Assembly (NCBI RefSeq): GCF_025698545.1
Contig: NC_068576.1
Coordinates: 49,634,390 to 49,698,389 of the forward strand
From: Gossypium raimondii
Lineage: Eukaryota > Streptophyta > Magnoliopsida > Malvales > Malvaceae
Length of the DNA stretch: 64,000 bases
Direction of reading: 5' to 3'
Of the stretch, positions 28,907 through 42,426 are shown in pieces. Each line of letters starts with the position of its first letter. The stretch's first letter is position 1. Position numbers and translations under genes: made by a program. The notes below the pieces were generated by a model. The model worked only from the letters and a program-made list of their open reading frames with translations. It was not told the DNA's origin and searched no databases.

Positions 28907-30339
28907 TTGTGTTAAGTATATTGTTTTCCTAGTATAAGTTTATTAAGAATTATGATTTGGTAATGTGTTACTTACCATGTTACTATATATGATTACTTTT
29001 ATATTTTGTTGGTTAAGGTATGTGCAATGGGCAAATGCAAGAGTTAAATGAATTCTATGTTGACTTGTCAATGTAAATTGTTATGTGGAGAAATATGTTA
29101 AGTTGATGATAAATTTTGTTATGTGTTAATTTGTAAAGCCTTATTAAATAATATTGGATAAAGTTTAGATATAATTGGCATGCCATAAGATGCATTGTGT
29201 GTTAGTGTAAGCATTTGAACTCGTGTGCATAGTTAATAAGGGTTGTTCACTTATGAAATATGTGATTTTATTAAATATCATTTGTCTTTTGGAAGTTTAT
29301 GTAAGTTACTAAGTTGATATTTTATAGAAATATGATGTTATGTTATGCTTTGAGCTATTTTCCTTGTAAAAAGAATGCATAATAATTCAATAGAAAGTCA
29401 TTATATGTTTTGTTAGTATGCTTAATATTTTTATATCATGAATTATTGATTTGTTAATATTATTGAGTTATTTTAGTCAGCGTACAATTTTGTTTATTAC
29501 CATGCACATACTAAAGTTCTTTGAGAGTTTAATTTGTGTGTCTACAACATCCAAAAGTCTTAAATCCTAGTCTCATTCTTAATTCATAATGGTTCTTTAT
29601 GTTTACATAATAAACATGTACTTTCCGCTCTAGCATAATAGAAGTTTTGAAATTTTTAAATGGTGTTAGTTTTTGGTTATAATTTTTGCTACTCAATTTG
29701 TATTGTGACATGTGCTATTATTAAGTTGAAATATGTATGTTTTATGAAATGTGTTGTCAAGGTATGTCTTTGCAAGTGTCGATGGTGTTTAAGGAGAGAC
29801 AAAATTGACCCTTGCACCCAGGGTTTGGTACTTAGAGTGAGAGTATCGACACTCAACCTTTAAAGGGTCAAGAATGTCGATTTGAGTGTTTAGGGTTTGG
29901 TACTCTTAGCTTGAATATCGGTAAATTGGTAGAATGTTAATGAAGAAGAAAAAGAAGAAACATTAACACTAGTTATCCTCCATCAATATAATATTTTTTT
30001 TTGGTTAACTGATTTTTGTCATTGTAAAAAAAAAAAGGGTAAAATTTTTGTCACTGCCATTCCCGTAATTAATCCGGGTGGGATACTATTTTCGAATTTT
30101 TTATTTTATTTTATAATATTTGGGTAAAAAAGTCAATTTATCCTTTTTTTTAAGTAGCATGATTTAAAAACTTTTTTTATAAATATAATTGTACTTATAA
30201 TTGGCTGATTAATATAAATGAAAAATAATTCGATGATCGATTGCTTTACCCTATAAGAAACTACCTTATCGAGCCTACTCTTTTGAACCGTTTGAAACGG
30301 GGGAGAATATAGCGGAAGGTTTAAATCGTTCAATAAGCA
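28907..30339. other. AT-rich spacer before snurportin
   Basis: No coding sequence was recognised. About 29812-29900 has two related TTTGGTACT-containing stretches. The last 100 or so bases are the promoter and leader of the snurportin gene. Confidence 0.4.
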
Positions 30340-33300
30340 ATGGCGCCGCACGACATTCGCCGTCCGTTCAAGCGAGCGGCGATATCCGATCAGCAGAAGC
30401 GGAGGGAGCTCTCGCTGCTCCGTCAAGCGCAGAATCGTCGCGATGCTCAACAGCAAGCTCGCTGCTTGGCTTCGTCTATTCTCTCTCTCCAGTCTGCTGC
30501 ACCCGAATCCCAACCCGAACAATCCGACATCGAATTAGAAACCGTACCCGAAGCCGAACCAGAATCTGAAGCTTTTTCGAAAGACCTCGATGTCCGTCAA
30601 GCTTCGAAGCTCCGAGGACCAGAGGTTCGAAAATGGTTCGCGAGGCAGCTTATGCTTCCTGAGTGGATGATCGACGTCCCTGATCGCTTGGCCCAAGACT
30701 GGTAATTAGGGATTCTCATAAATATGTTTAATCGTTTGCTGCAGTGTTAATTAGGGATTTGTGCAACGTTTTAATTGCTTCTGAAGTGAAGTTTCATTTT
30801 TTTTCTCCCTTCTTTAAAGGTATGTATTTGCAAGGCCAGCTGGAAAGCGATGCTTTGTGGTTTCATCAAACGGAACGACAGTGAGCAGGCAAAGAAACGG
30901 CTCCATTTTGCATCATTTCCCATCGGCTTTACCAGCTGGAGCCAAGATCAGAGATGGCTCGGGCTCAGCTCAATCATATTGTATCCTGGATTGCATTTTC
31001 CACGAGGTATGAAAAACCAGAAACAGTGAAGATAGGAATCATGTTAATGCTGATATATTGTTTGGTTTTGATTTTGTTGAAGCTTGATTCTTGTTGCAGT
31101 TGGATCAGACTTACTATGTGATTGATATGGTTTGCTGGAATGGATACTCTCTCTATGATTGTACTGCTGAGTTTAGATTCTATTGGTTGAACTCGAAGCT
31201 CGAAGAGAGCGGTGCTTGCAATGCGCCTTCACATTATCATAAATTTAGGTTCAGTGCTGTTCCAGTGTATAATTGTGATCAGAGTGGCCTACATGCAGCA
31301 TACACTGGAGTTGTGCCGTATGCTAAGGATGGATTACTGTTTTATAACAAGTGAGTTATTTTCCTCAAAATTTGTACTCAGTTTTCCATTATCTTTTCCC
31401 ATTGTCCTAAGTAATAGAATTTACTCTGTAATGGGTTCCATGTCTTTTGCTTTTTTTGTGTATGGATGATTGGCATGGCTTTCATTTTATTTCTCTTGTG
31501 ATCTAAGGAACATGTATGCTTCCATAGTCTGAACTAAGGTGTAAATTTGAGTACTTTGTTGGTTCTTATTCTTCCAAGACCAAGGGGAACATGGACATAA
31601 TCATTAGCCATCGCTCTGCCAAAACACCACCCTAAACCTCCATCCTTAGTGGCTCTCCTCCACTCCACACGCAGTGTGAACCACACCCATAGTCTACCCA
31701 ACACTTGTACAACTTAATTGTTATAACAAGTATAAAGTAAAGTGTTTGTCCTACTTTAATGGAATTTTCCTGTAAAAGGAGTTATAAAGATTAAAAGTGG
31801 ACTTTCTTCTTTGTTAAGAAGGATGCTGCTCCTATTTAGCTGGTAAGGTTGCTTGTATCTTAATGATACCTTTGGAAATCATAGATGAAGCCTTTCTTTG
31901 TGCATCCCATGGAAGATGGATATATATTGCTTCTTTTTTTGTTTTTCCTGTTCTTAGATTTTGTATTATCATTAGGACCTCCAACATCTCCTCATAGCAG
32001 ATTTTGTCTCTCTCCTGTTTGTGTATTCTAACCAGTGAGTTTTACTTTATTTCCTTCATAGGCATGCACTCTATCAAACTGGCAACACACCCCTAGCATT
32101 AGTCTGGAAGGATGAAAACTGTAGTCAATATGTTATTGACACCGATGGTAAAGGAGAGATCCCAAGCCAACAACAGGTATCTTGATGCAGCATTTGTTAT
32201 TCATCTATGCTCACCCTTTCAAACAAATTAGGACTTGTTTCTTTCTCATTGTTCAACTGAAGAGCAATGACTAATATAGTTAATTTGCGTGAGTTATTGT
32301 CTGTAAGTTGATGTTTGAAGTTTTAACATAGACAGGTTGCTCTTATGATCACCGATCCATGGATTGTTTTCTGTCTGATAGCTTGGTTCAGACAATTACT
32401 CTCTCTAGAGTAACATTTGGCTATGAAATTCAAAAGCAAAGTTTCCTAAAGCATGAAATAAAAGTCACATTGTGCTTTTGGACTAATTAGAGAAGACAAA
32501 TAATAAAAACTAGTATCTCCTTTTTAGTTGATCTATACATATGGAGTAAAGCTATAACCAATTGTTCTTTCTTCTGTTATCAGGTAGTTTTGGAGCTGCA
32601 AGATGATAGAAAACTGGTAACATCAGATGACCCTCCTGTGCTGTTTGGCTGCTTAGACGGGGATATCATAGAAAAGGTATGGTTTTGAATACCCATATTG
32701 AGCCAAATGCATAATGTGATAATCGTTGCTTAACCGTAAGTACCCATACCAAGCCAAATGCATAGTGCCGTAATCATTGCTATCAACTAATTACAATGAT
32801 CTGTTCATCTATAATTGGCCATTGTTATTTTATTTGTCAAAGTCTATGATATATCAATGCAGTTAGCTATTGCTTCAAATTGGTAAGTGCAATCATTGGG
32901 CTTTGAGCTAGTTGAAATAGGTAGCTCCCTCCCATCCTGTAATTCCTTCCTCCCCTCCGCTAGAATTGAATTCTGACCTGAGATCAAAGCTCCTAGTTCT
33001 CTCAATTGGACAGCCCCTTTGAAATAGTGATAATTATAAATTTGGTCTATTTAAATTGAAGCATAAAGGAGCCTAGAACCCAAGTTTTCATCTTGATGAT
33101 GTTCCATTACACCAGCATGTTTCGTTCTACAATTAAGACTGTCTGCTTCTTGAGCTGAGTGGCTGGCTCATGAGCCAGATTTCTTGAAATACAAGCTAGA
33201 AAGGAAAATAAATTGTAGAACTTTAAGCACCCTTCCTCTCCAACCTTGCTTTTAACATCCCACTTGGCTTACATTTAATATTTCTCTTTTCTTTTATCTG

Positions 33301-34198
33301 ATTTTCCCACTCTTCCAAATACACAGTCAGGGCTGCATACAGGGAACCTTTTACGGTTTGCTATTGGTGATGGAGGATTGAGTTTTGTAGATGGGAAGCT
33401 TGAGAAGGCTGATTTGATTTATCTTGGCAAGTCCAACCGGGCACGAGCTTTTGCAGATAGTTACTCAAAGGTTGGTAGAAAAGCATGCATGATACAATTT
33501 ATAACATTATTGTTGAAATTAAAACCCATACCCAAATCAGTCGAGGGACATGTCAAAATGTTATAGTTAGCTATTGTTTGAGATATTTTGTGTACTCTTA
33601 CCTCTGCGATAAAGTTTTTGGACTAATTCTTATTAGGATAATTCTGTAAATCCCTTGTCTACTTTAAAGGTTCATAAATAAAATTGGCCCTGAAATGATT
33701 CTTAATGATCATTCGGCGTTTGCATTGTCTATGCCATATTTAGAATCTCATTTTGATTGGTGGAATTAGGGATTTCAACTCAAATCTTTGTAGAGGGGGT
33801 ATAGATGCACCAGATGCTTCCTAGTTTAGACAGTGTCAATCCCCAACCAAATTAGTCGGTTCTCTATGATAAAATGTAAGCAAAATTGAAGAAGGTTTAT
33901 CTATATTTATTATCTTATTTTCTTTCTCTTTTTGGCTGCATTAATTTCTAAGATCCGTTGTTTCTCTGGATGCTAGTAAATCATTCGTGTCGTCCATGCT
34001 TGCCTTTCTGTGTTTTAAATTATTAATTTTCCCTTTAAATGATACCTTCAAACTAAAAACATCCTCGAATCTGCTCTGCAGGTTTTGTTCCAGTTCATGG
34101 TTCGACATTCTCCTCTAAAGATAGATGATCTTCTAGCATCAATTAACTCCGCAAATGATCAAGAAAAGACACCAAGTGACATCGAGATGGTTGGTTGA
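30340..34198 (+). CDS. SNUPN: Snurportin-1, import adaptor for m3G-capped snRNPs
   Basis: Join 30340-30701, 30820-31006, 31100-31350, 32062-32176, 32584-32676, 33327-33470 and 34082-34198, 422 aa. Snurportin binds the trimethylguanosine cap of spliceosomal snRNAs and links snRNPs to importin-beta for nuclear import. The basic N terminus (DIRRPFKRAAISDQQKRRE, then RQAQNRRDAQQQAR) is the importin-beta-binding-like region. After an acidic stretch (about residues 60-85), the segment LMLPEWMIDVPDRL leads into the cap-binding domain: WYVFARPAGKRCFVVSSNG, LDCIFHELDQTYYVIDMVCW and YDCTAEFRFYWLNSKL. All exon junctions are GT-AG and keep frame. The ATG was chosen as the first in-frame Met before the conserved basic region. 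The gene looks intact; introns of about 700 bases contain nothing recognisable. Confidence 0.92.
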
Positions 34199-35296
34199 CT
34201 ATATCTATATATTAATTATACCAGGTTCGGTATTTGTGTTCTGTGCGTGGCAAGTTTAAAACCCATTGTGGAGTAGAGAGAAACTGAAGATGCCCTGTTG
34301 GGTTACTACCAGATGAATTTCATGCAGAATGCAGGAGATAGATGTTTTTTGGCATAAATTAGGTATGTAATTGAACTTGGCTCAGCCAAGGGTGTGGATG
34401 GTTTCAATAGAGATCTTATGTTGAAAGCCAAATTGTTGTCTTTTTGTGTGTAGGAAACTATTGAGAGAGATTGTATCATACATGAGTGACTGTAATTTCT
34501 TGTTCCAGCATACCAGAGTATCTATGCCTGACTAAAGATGTATAGTTCTAAATTTGTACTCATAAATTATTTGAATTTGGTTAAAAAATAAATAAATTAC
34601 ACCACAAATCACTCAACTATGAGCTTATTTCTTTTTGATCACCTAATTATGAATTTTTAAATTGGTCACCCTTTAACTAAACAGTAAAGTGGCAGCTTAA
34701 AAATAGGTAGAATAATAAATTTAGATTTTAACTTTTAAATATTATGTCAATTTAGTCATAATTTAAAAAATTAACTTTCAACATGGCAAATTATTTGGTT
34801 TTTCCTTTTTGGGCTAAATTTGACCATAACCTTTAAAGAGTCAAACAATTTTTTTAATGGAAATGCAATTCAAAACATTAAATTTTCAACATTGTTAACC
34901 TGATAGTTTACTTGTATTTTATGTTGACATGATATCATTTGTTTTACGTCACTTTAACAAATAATTTATAAATTATAAAAATTCAAAAGTAAAAAAAAAC
35001 AAAAAAAGCATGAAGTCGGATGCCATCTTCTCTTTTCTATTGTTTTTGCTTATTTAAGTTAGTTTTTGTTGTTTTAGCTTATTAATTTTATTGATTTTCG
35101 TTCTAAGTTAAAGTTGCTTCAAGAAAGACATTCTCCTATATTGTTCCATCAAAAAACACATCAAAATGAGGAGTTTAAATCTTTTTTTGTTGTTTCAAAC
35201 ATTCTTACACAAAACAGTTGGTTTTTGTCTTTAAAATCATTCTAACAAATCTGTTTGTGTTTTGTTTTTCCATATCTGAATGGGGTTTTTTCTTGA
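34199..35296. other. Snurportin 3' UTR and AT-rich spacer
   Basis: About 34199-34560 is the probable 3' UTR. The rest, up to the hAT target site at 35297, is AT-rich with no gene recognised. Confidence 0.4.
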
Positions 35297-35304
35297 GGTC
35301 CAAG

Positions 35305-37332
35305 TAGGGGTATGCATTCAGTTAACCGACCGGTTAACCGACCCGAAATAGCTATAACCGAATTAACCGACCTTCAAAAAATTTTAACCGTTAACCGAAT
35401 CAAATTTTTTAAAAAAACATTAACCGAACCGAATTTTTTTCGGTTAAACCAGTCGATTAACCTAATTAACCGAAAATCATATGATTTTTATTTTTGGTTA
35501 AAAATTAACCGACTTAACTGATTAACCGACTTAACCGATTTAACCAAATCGAATCACTACATAATTAAAATAAAAGCACATAAGTCTTTGAATCACTACA
35601 TAATTAAAAAAAAAAGTACATAAGTCCTTGAATCACTACATAATTAAAAACATTACATAAAAATGAAAAATAAAAATTGAAAGGCGACAGACAACTATTT
35701 TTCTCTTCTTTTAAGTTCAATAATCTTTTTATGATTTTGGATTGTACCTAAAATTAATGGGCAGTATTGACCCAAAATCATATTAATTAAAAATATAAAA
35801 AGGCATAAGATATGGGGCCAATGGGCAGTATTGATGAAAGAAATTTAGGACTTGTAAAGATCTCCTGGTAGATTGAATAAACATATCTCAATCTTCCATT
35901 TCTGCTCCCCAACTATTGGAAGCTTTGTGTCTATCTCTATTCTGCAGGGAAATGATAAACCACATCCAAGAGACAATTAAGTCGTTGCCTAACATAAGCT
36001 TAACTTGGTTGTCATGATTGATGAAATGGAAGCTTTTGCCAATAATTTAGGATGCATTTCAGTGGTATGCTAAAACCCAGATATCAAATTCATGAAGTAA
36101 AAGGTAGAAGAAACTAGTATAGGAAGCCATTGAGATTTCAAACCTTAAACAAGGAAGGGTATTGTAACTTAAATTTACTCTATTATAATAATAGGGTGGA
36201 ACAAGGGTAGCACTTGGTCTTTCCCGACCCTTCTCATCAGGCCAAACAAAAAGCAAGCACCGGCTTCTGGACCTTGAGATGCAGCCTAAGGAATCCTAGA
36301 CTCCTAGTGCAAGATCCACATCCATCAAAACACCATCCCTGAAATCAACATTGCAACTGCCCATTTTCATCTATCAGCCCTTCCTACCATTTCCAGAGAA
36401 ACAAATCAAAACCCATATTTCTGAAAACACACTAACTTTCTCCTTCTTTTTAGCTCAAGCAAACAGGCAGGGAAGTTCGAACACAAAATTAACCCTAAAG
36501 CGGCCACTGAAGAGGTGCCCTTCAGCAGTATTTAGAATTAAACCTTAAAAATGCACTACTCACGGTAACATACAATCGCAAACACCTGAGTATGGCCTCA
36601 AAATTTTCATCATCATTTGCAGATACTGGATAGGTTCGAAGTTCGAACAGCACACACAAGTATTCATCGTGCAAACAATGTGTTGTTCTTCTTTGACCAC
36701 CGTAGCTTTAGAGCATGGGTGTTGAGGGTCTAGGCTAAAGCTTTTCACACCCAAACCCATTGAAAATGTGGGAGAGAATCTCGCTCATATTATTAGTTTA
36801 ATCGACTTAAGAAACCATACTAATGTCGACTTAAGAAATTGGAAAAAAAAACAAAGGGAAATTAGAAGAAAGCAAACCTGGCCTCTGGGTATTGGTGTGC
36901 TGGAAGAGAAATGGATAGCAAAATGGTGAATTTTCCCGATTTGACTGAAAATCTGAGATTGAGATTGAGAAATGAGAACCCGACGATGGCTGATTTGTGA
37001 CTTTGTGTTGCTGCCTGTTACCAGTACTGCTGAGTGCTGGGTGCTGAGTGCTCTTGAGAAAAGGTTTGGTTCTTGGGCTTGGAGCCTGGAGGAGAGAAAA
37101 TAAATTGGGCTGGCCGGCTGGGTTTAATTTAAGGCCCATTACCCTGCAAAGTTCGGTTAAATCGAAAAAATTCGGTTAACCGACTGGTTTCGAACCGATT
37201 TAACCTTTAACTGAAAATTTAAAAAATTCTTAACCGACCCCCGACTGAAAAAATTCGGTTAACCGACCGATTAACCGAATTCGGTCGGTTAACCGAATTT
37301 TTTCGATTTTACCCGAATTTTGCACACCCTTA
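35305..37332. mobile_element. Non-autonomous hAT element (2.0 kb) with GGTTAACCGA-rich ends
   Basis: It starts TAGGGGTATGCA and ends TGCACACCCTTA, an inverted pair of hAT type. An exact 8-base direct repeat GGTCCAAG flanks it (35297-35304 and 37333-37340). The first and last 200 or so bases are dense in GGTTAACCGA-type palindromic repeats. No transposase frame was found. Between them, about 35830-37135 has non-repetitive composition; on the minus strand from about 37135 it resembles a host 5' leader (AGGCCTT-type start, CT-rich stretch, then a 102-codon open frame). A captured host fragment is possible but its source was not recognised. Confidence 0.85.
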
Positions 37333-37340
37333 GGTCCAAG

Positions 37341-38576
37341 GACAGTTTCTTTCCATCCAAGAAACCGTGGATTACTATGCATGCTATCATGTTTAAAATT
37401 TTAATGTTTTAGTCAGTATTTTCATTAAAGAAAAGCAATATGAATCTTTCCGAAAAGTTGGTAATCAAATTTGACTATTTTAAAAGTTAAATTTAGCTAA
37501 AAAAGAAAATAAAACCAAATTTACAAAAAATACAAACGTTAAAGGCTAAATTTATCATAATATAAAAATCTAACTTTAAATTTTAACTTTCAACGATATT
37601 ACATATTTTAGACGACACTTGATCGGTTAGAGTGATAATGAATTCAATCCAAGGTAACTTTAAAATAAAATTATTAAATTCTTAATTTTTAAATATTTTT
37701 TCACAATTTTTATAATTTTGATTTTTTAAAAAATTGAAATTCTTTTGCATTTCTAATTTTTATCATTTACAAATTTTAAAACTTATAATTTTTAAGTTTT
37801 AGAATTTTTATATGTTAATTTTTTAAAAAAATCACAATTTTGGAATTATAATTTTTATTTGTGATTTTTAACTTTTAAATTTTATAATTTCCATATGATT
37901 TGATGATATGGCTATAAGACAAAATTGTATCATATTAACAATGAAGGGTTGAGGTCCAATTTGCTTAAAATAAAAGATTAGGAGCCAAATTTAATAAAGA
38001 TGTAAAAATAAAAATTAAATATTTATCATTACACATACATAAAAGGATAAAATAAATATTTAATTACACAATTTTAATAGACAACCATTTTACTCGTTTA
38101 TCTAATATATATAAACCAACTTTTTTTTTTTAGTGGAAGGATTAAAATTCAAAATGAGGTATTCTCGTTTAATACTTTTACCTTATTTAACTATAGGTTT
38201 TATTTACTAAATAAACTTAATCGATTGAACTTTTATCAAATTGAATTCAACTATTACAAGTATTAAAAAACACTTTCTTTTTCAAAAATAAAAATAAAAA
38301 TAAAACAAACATTTAAAAGAAAAGAAAGAAGGTAAATTTATTTTCTGAAAGTCAAATTTCAAAATCCATTTTTGACCCAAAAGAGTTTAATTTCTTCAAA
38401 ACTTTACTGATCCATCTGACATTTCCAATTGTGATCATAATGTGCAAAATGGGTTGTGATTTCATTGATGGCAAGTGATGAAGTAAAGCACCAGCCATTG
38501 ATGAACAATAGCTCATTTGCATAATTGCAAAGATCCATGAGCTATCTAATTATTGCCCTCAACAATGCATGAATGT
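37341..38576. other. AT-rich spacer
   Basis: Long A/T runs; no coding region, RNA gene or clean repeat was recognised between the hAT element and the copia element. Confidence 0.4.
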
Positions 38577-38581
38577 GAATT

Positions 38582-38998
38582 TGTTAGATAATATGAAAAT
38601 TATATGTTATTATTTAGTATAAAAAAAAAAGTTAATCGAAACTAAAAGTGATTCAATGTGATTTTTAAATAAAGGATAACTAAATATATGTAGATATCCT
38701 GATAATTAATTTCTAATTGACGATGGACTGGTTAGAAATTGAAGTTTACGTGCAAAAGTTATATATTAGGGTTATGATTCAAAATTATAAATAGTAACTT
38801 TTCTGATATGTCATCTTCATAAAAGAGTCACCATTCTCTAAAATGCTTGTATTAATTTGGAATATCAAAATCATAAGATCTCAAGATATCAATGGATTCA
38901 GATACGCTTCCGTATTTAGTTTTGTTCTTGATTTATTTTTGATGACAGATTCTAATTTACGGTTTCAAGTTTTATATAAGAGTTTTACGATTTTAACA
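38582..38998 (+). repeat. Left LTR of copia element
   Basis: 417 bases with TGTT...AACA ends. Blocks shared with 57074-57449 include the stretches around AAAAGTTATATATTAGG, CACCATTCTCT/TACCATTCTCT and TACGCTTC. The two LTRs differ by many substitutions and indels. Confidence 0.8.
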
Positions 38999-39644
38999 AG
39001 TGGGATCCGAGTTTCATCAAGTCAAATCATTAAGAACAAATTAAATTTTCTATTATTTTGAAATGATTCAATCTTAATTTTTATTATTTATGAATTTTAT
39101 GTTAAAATGTAATATTTATGTTAGAATCTTTGAGATTCATGTTGAATTGTTTGGATTTCGATAATTCTAGGGTTTCATATTTTAATTAAATGATATTTGG
39201 TCATTATGGTGGATTTTGTGTGGATATGTTTAATTTTTGCTTTGAAATTAGAAGGATGGCTCAAGATTTTGTCAATTTCACTTTTAATTTTATTAATATT
39301 AATTATATATTGAAAGTTTTCCTTTTCCGTACAATTACAGTAGTCTACATTAGGTCAATATCTAATGGAATGTTTTGGTTTATGTTTTTTGTTCAATGTT
39401 TGGGGTTATATCATGCATTAATTTTGTATTGTTTTTAATGTCATTATTTGGATTAATTAATATTTTTGTTTATAAACATTTATGGATTCAATTACCAATT
39501 TTATCAAATTGGTTTTATGAAATTAGCTATAATTGAAAAAATTGAAGTTGTTAATTTTCTCACACACATATATATAATTTTTGGGTGTTTTAATGCAAAA
39601 TATTCACTATAATACATGTTTAAAAAATATGGTTTTAAATATAG

Positions 39645-39835
39645 GGGCAATTTACCAGAAAAAGCCCTTTTTTAAAAAAAAATTTACCGAAATGGGCTGA
39701 TTTTTTGATTATTTACCGGAATGGTCCATTTTTTGGGAAATCTACATACGTCGGTAGCGATGTCGAGGTACATGGCGGAAGATCGCGTCCACGTCGGTAG
39801 CGACTCTTGGCGTGGACGCGACCTTTCCAGCGTGA
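39645..39835 (+). repeat. Left terminal inverted repeat of the MULE
   Basis: Pairs with about 50515-50710 on the opposite strand. It contains GCGTCCACG at 39785-39793 and the inverse CGTGGACGC at 39811-39819, so the end could also fold on itself. Confidence 0.8.
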
Positions 39836-40123
39836 ACGATACTAACGGTAAAAATTTGACCGTTGCCCCCCCAACGGTCAAAAAATATATATATAAATAC
39901 CCCCCACCCCTTTATTTTTTTTCACAAACAAATCCTATCTAATTTTTCCTCTCTAATCCTCTCAATTTCCTTCCAAAATTCTCTTAATTTCCTTCCAAAA
40001 TTCTCTCAAACCCATATTTAATTTTAATTTCCTTCCAAAATTCTCTCAAATCCATTTTTTAAAATAATTATAATTTTTTTATATTTTTTTAAAATAATTT
40101 TAAATTTTTTTATATTTTCATCA

Positions 40124-42316
40124 ATGGCCGGATCATTGACTCGTCTTGATAGCAATCACATATTGGTGGAGCAAATGAAAATGGTAAGTATTAAATTTAA
40201 TTTGTAATTATTATTTAAGATTTTTTTATTTATGTATTTTTAGATAATTATTAATTTATTGTTTGTTATAAAAGTCTGAAGATCGGGTATTGGAATGCCA
40301 TATCCGGAATATGCATGCTCCTCCATCACCGTTAGTAGAGAACTACCTGCGGGAAGCGGGTTTTTGGCAAGTGGCGACGGTAGGCCGGGGATTCAAGTTG
40401 GACCCGAAACTGATTAGTGCGTTGATCGAGAGGTGGAGACTCGAGACGCACACATTTCATCTTCCATGTGGATAGTGCACTATCACTCTAGAAGATGTCA
40501 ACATGCATTTGGGATTGCCGGTGGACGGGCACCCAGTCACCGGGTCTGCCCAATCTAGCAATTGGGAGGCGGTGTGCTACGAGCTTTTGGGCGCTATTCC
40601 GAAAAAAATGGATGGAGGTAAGGTCGAGATGGGCTGGTTACGTGCCACCTTCCCCGAGCCGAATGTAAATTCAACTGAAATCCAAAGAATTCGATATGCT
40701 CGATCATACATTCTTCAAATAATTAGAGGTTATCTGATGCCGGACACGTCACGGAGCCGTGTACATCTAAGATGGCTGCTAAAAGTCGTTGATTTTAGAG
40801 GAGCCGGTGAATTTAGTTGGGGGTCTGCCGTCTTGGCAACATTATATCGGGAGATATGCGGGGCGACGTGATCGAGGAGAGCAAACATCGGAGGTTGCCT
40901 GTCACTACTGCAATCATGGGCACGGTTTCGCTTTCCATTTCTACGTCATCGAGTGAACTACCCATATACATTCCCACTTGTAACGAGGTAAATTTTATAT
41001 TACATTTTTGAATTATTATGTAGATTTTGTAAGAATAAAAGTATGCTAAAAATTTATTTAATTAGGTGGAACCATCCGGCAAGTTTTCGTGGATTACCGT
41101 CTGAACTTGAAGATATACGGCTTCTATTGGACCAACGGTCGAAAGCAGAAGTAAGTATTATTGCAAATAGATATTTCCATACATTCGCTAGTCGATTGAT
41201 ATTTAGTATTTAGTATTTAGTATTATGTATATAACTAATATTTCTATCATGTTCATATAGTTTCAATGGACACCATACGAGGATCCGGCAATTCGGGCAG
41301 TAATCCCGGAAGAGTTTTTACAAAATCCGAACGCTTGGCACGTGAAAGTGGTGTTGATAAACTATGCAACCGTGGAGCCCCACCAGACAGACAGAGTGCT
41401 ACAACAGTTTGGATGTAGACAACCGATTCTTGCGGATCCTGAGGAGTTTGACGAGCACCACAAAATCGACATTCGGCTATTAGGTACGGATTGGCCTAGA
41501 TACTGGTCCGAGTACACGGAAATGTGGGAAAATCGGCATGAATATCTACCTACTCGAGAAGCAATCATCGTTCCGGAGTTAGTGTGTGTTCCAGAATACA
41601 TGTCATGGTTTAGGATCCATGGCAAACCGTATTTACTTACGCCAGAGGAGAGGCAACGGCAATTACGTCTCGGAAGGAAAAGGCGCAGACCTCTAAATCC
41701 AAGACGAGAAGACTTCGAAGGCAGCCCCTCAACGAGGCCCAAACAGTCACCCGGCACATCATCAGCGGGCATGCAATCACCGGCCCCAACGAGAGCACCG
41801 ACGCAGTCACCTGATGCAGCAATTCAACAGATGATACCCACGCAACCGCCTTTCCCTATGATGCCAGGTATGTTTCCTAGCCCTTATATGTACCCTAACC
41901 CTTACATGTATCCTTTTCCGAATACCATGGCAGGTTGGAGCCAAATGCCCGGTTCAGCTCCATTTCCTGTTATGCCGAGCGGACCATTGATATCTAGGCC
42001 AGCAGCGTAGGAGGGATCGGCTATACCTTCGGGGAGCTCTCCTTTTTACCAATCGCTAGCAACGTATGGCTTTCAAACACCGTCGTCGTTCATGATGCAA
42101 ACACCTCCACATACACTATTATTTGAAGGTGGATCATCGTCCCAAGTCCGACAACCAGATGCCGAACCGGAAGAACCAAAACCACCACCGGAGGAAGAAC
42201 CACAATCACCACCAGAGGAAGAACAACCGCCGCCGGAAGCTAGAGGAAGGAGGAATCCAACGCGCAACCGTCGACGGCCGCCATGTGAAACCGAATCCCC
42301 CGGTCATAAACATTGA
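40124..42316 (+). pseudogene. Plant mobile domain (PMD/MAIN-like) protein gene with three stop codons
   Basis: Exons 40124-40183, 40275-40987, 41066-41150 and 41261-42316 keep frame through GT-AG junctions and describe a protein of about 637 codons. The N-terminal two-thirds is a PMD: FWQVATVGRGFKLDPKLISA, then ITLEDVNMHLGLPVDG, MGWLRATFPEPN, ARSYILQIIRGYLMPDTSR, YEDPAIRAVIPEEF and IVPELVCVPEYMSWFRIHGK. The tail is rich in Pro, Gln, Glu and Arg, with PPPEEEP runs. Related plant proteins are often labelled serine/threonine phosphatase 7 long form, but no phosphatase motif is present. PMDs are known both in transposons and in host regulators such as MAIN/MAIL1. In-frame stops lie at 40473-40475 (TAG), 40869-40871 (TGA, probably from CGA) and 42008-42010 (TAG, probably from CAG). 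Confidence 0.85.
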
Positions 42317-42426
42317 TTGCCGTATTTAAATTTATTATTTGATGTAATAAAATAGAAGTTTATTTGATGTAATACGCATAGAAATTTTTTAAGAAAATTT
42401 TGATATTATTTGATATAATAAAATAA

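Noticed and set aside
30133-30522. 129-codon frame antisense to snurportin exon 1
   Set aside because: It overlaps a well-supported exon, and its composition is explained as the shadow of that exon.
40124-42316. Serine/threonine phosphatase 7 long form label
   Set aside because: Similar plant proteins carry this name, but no metallophosphatase motif (GDxHG, GNHE) is present. The recognisable part is the plant mobile domain only.
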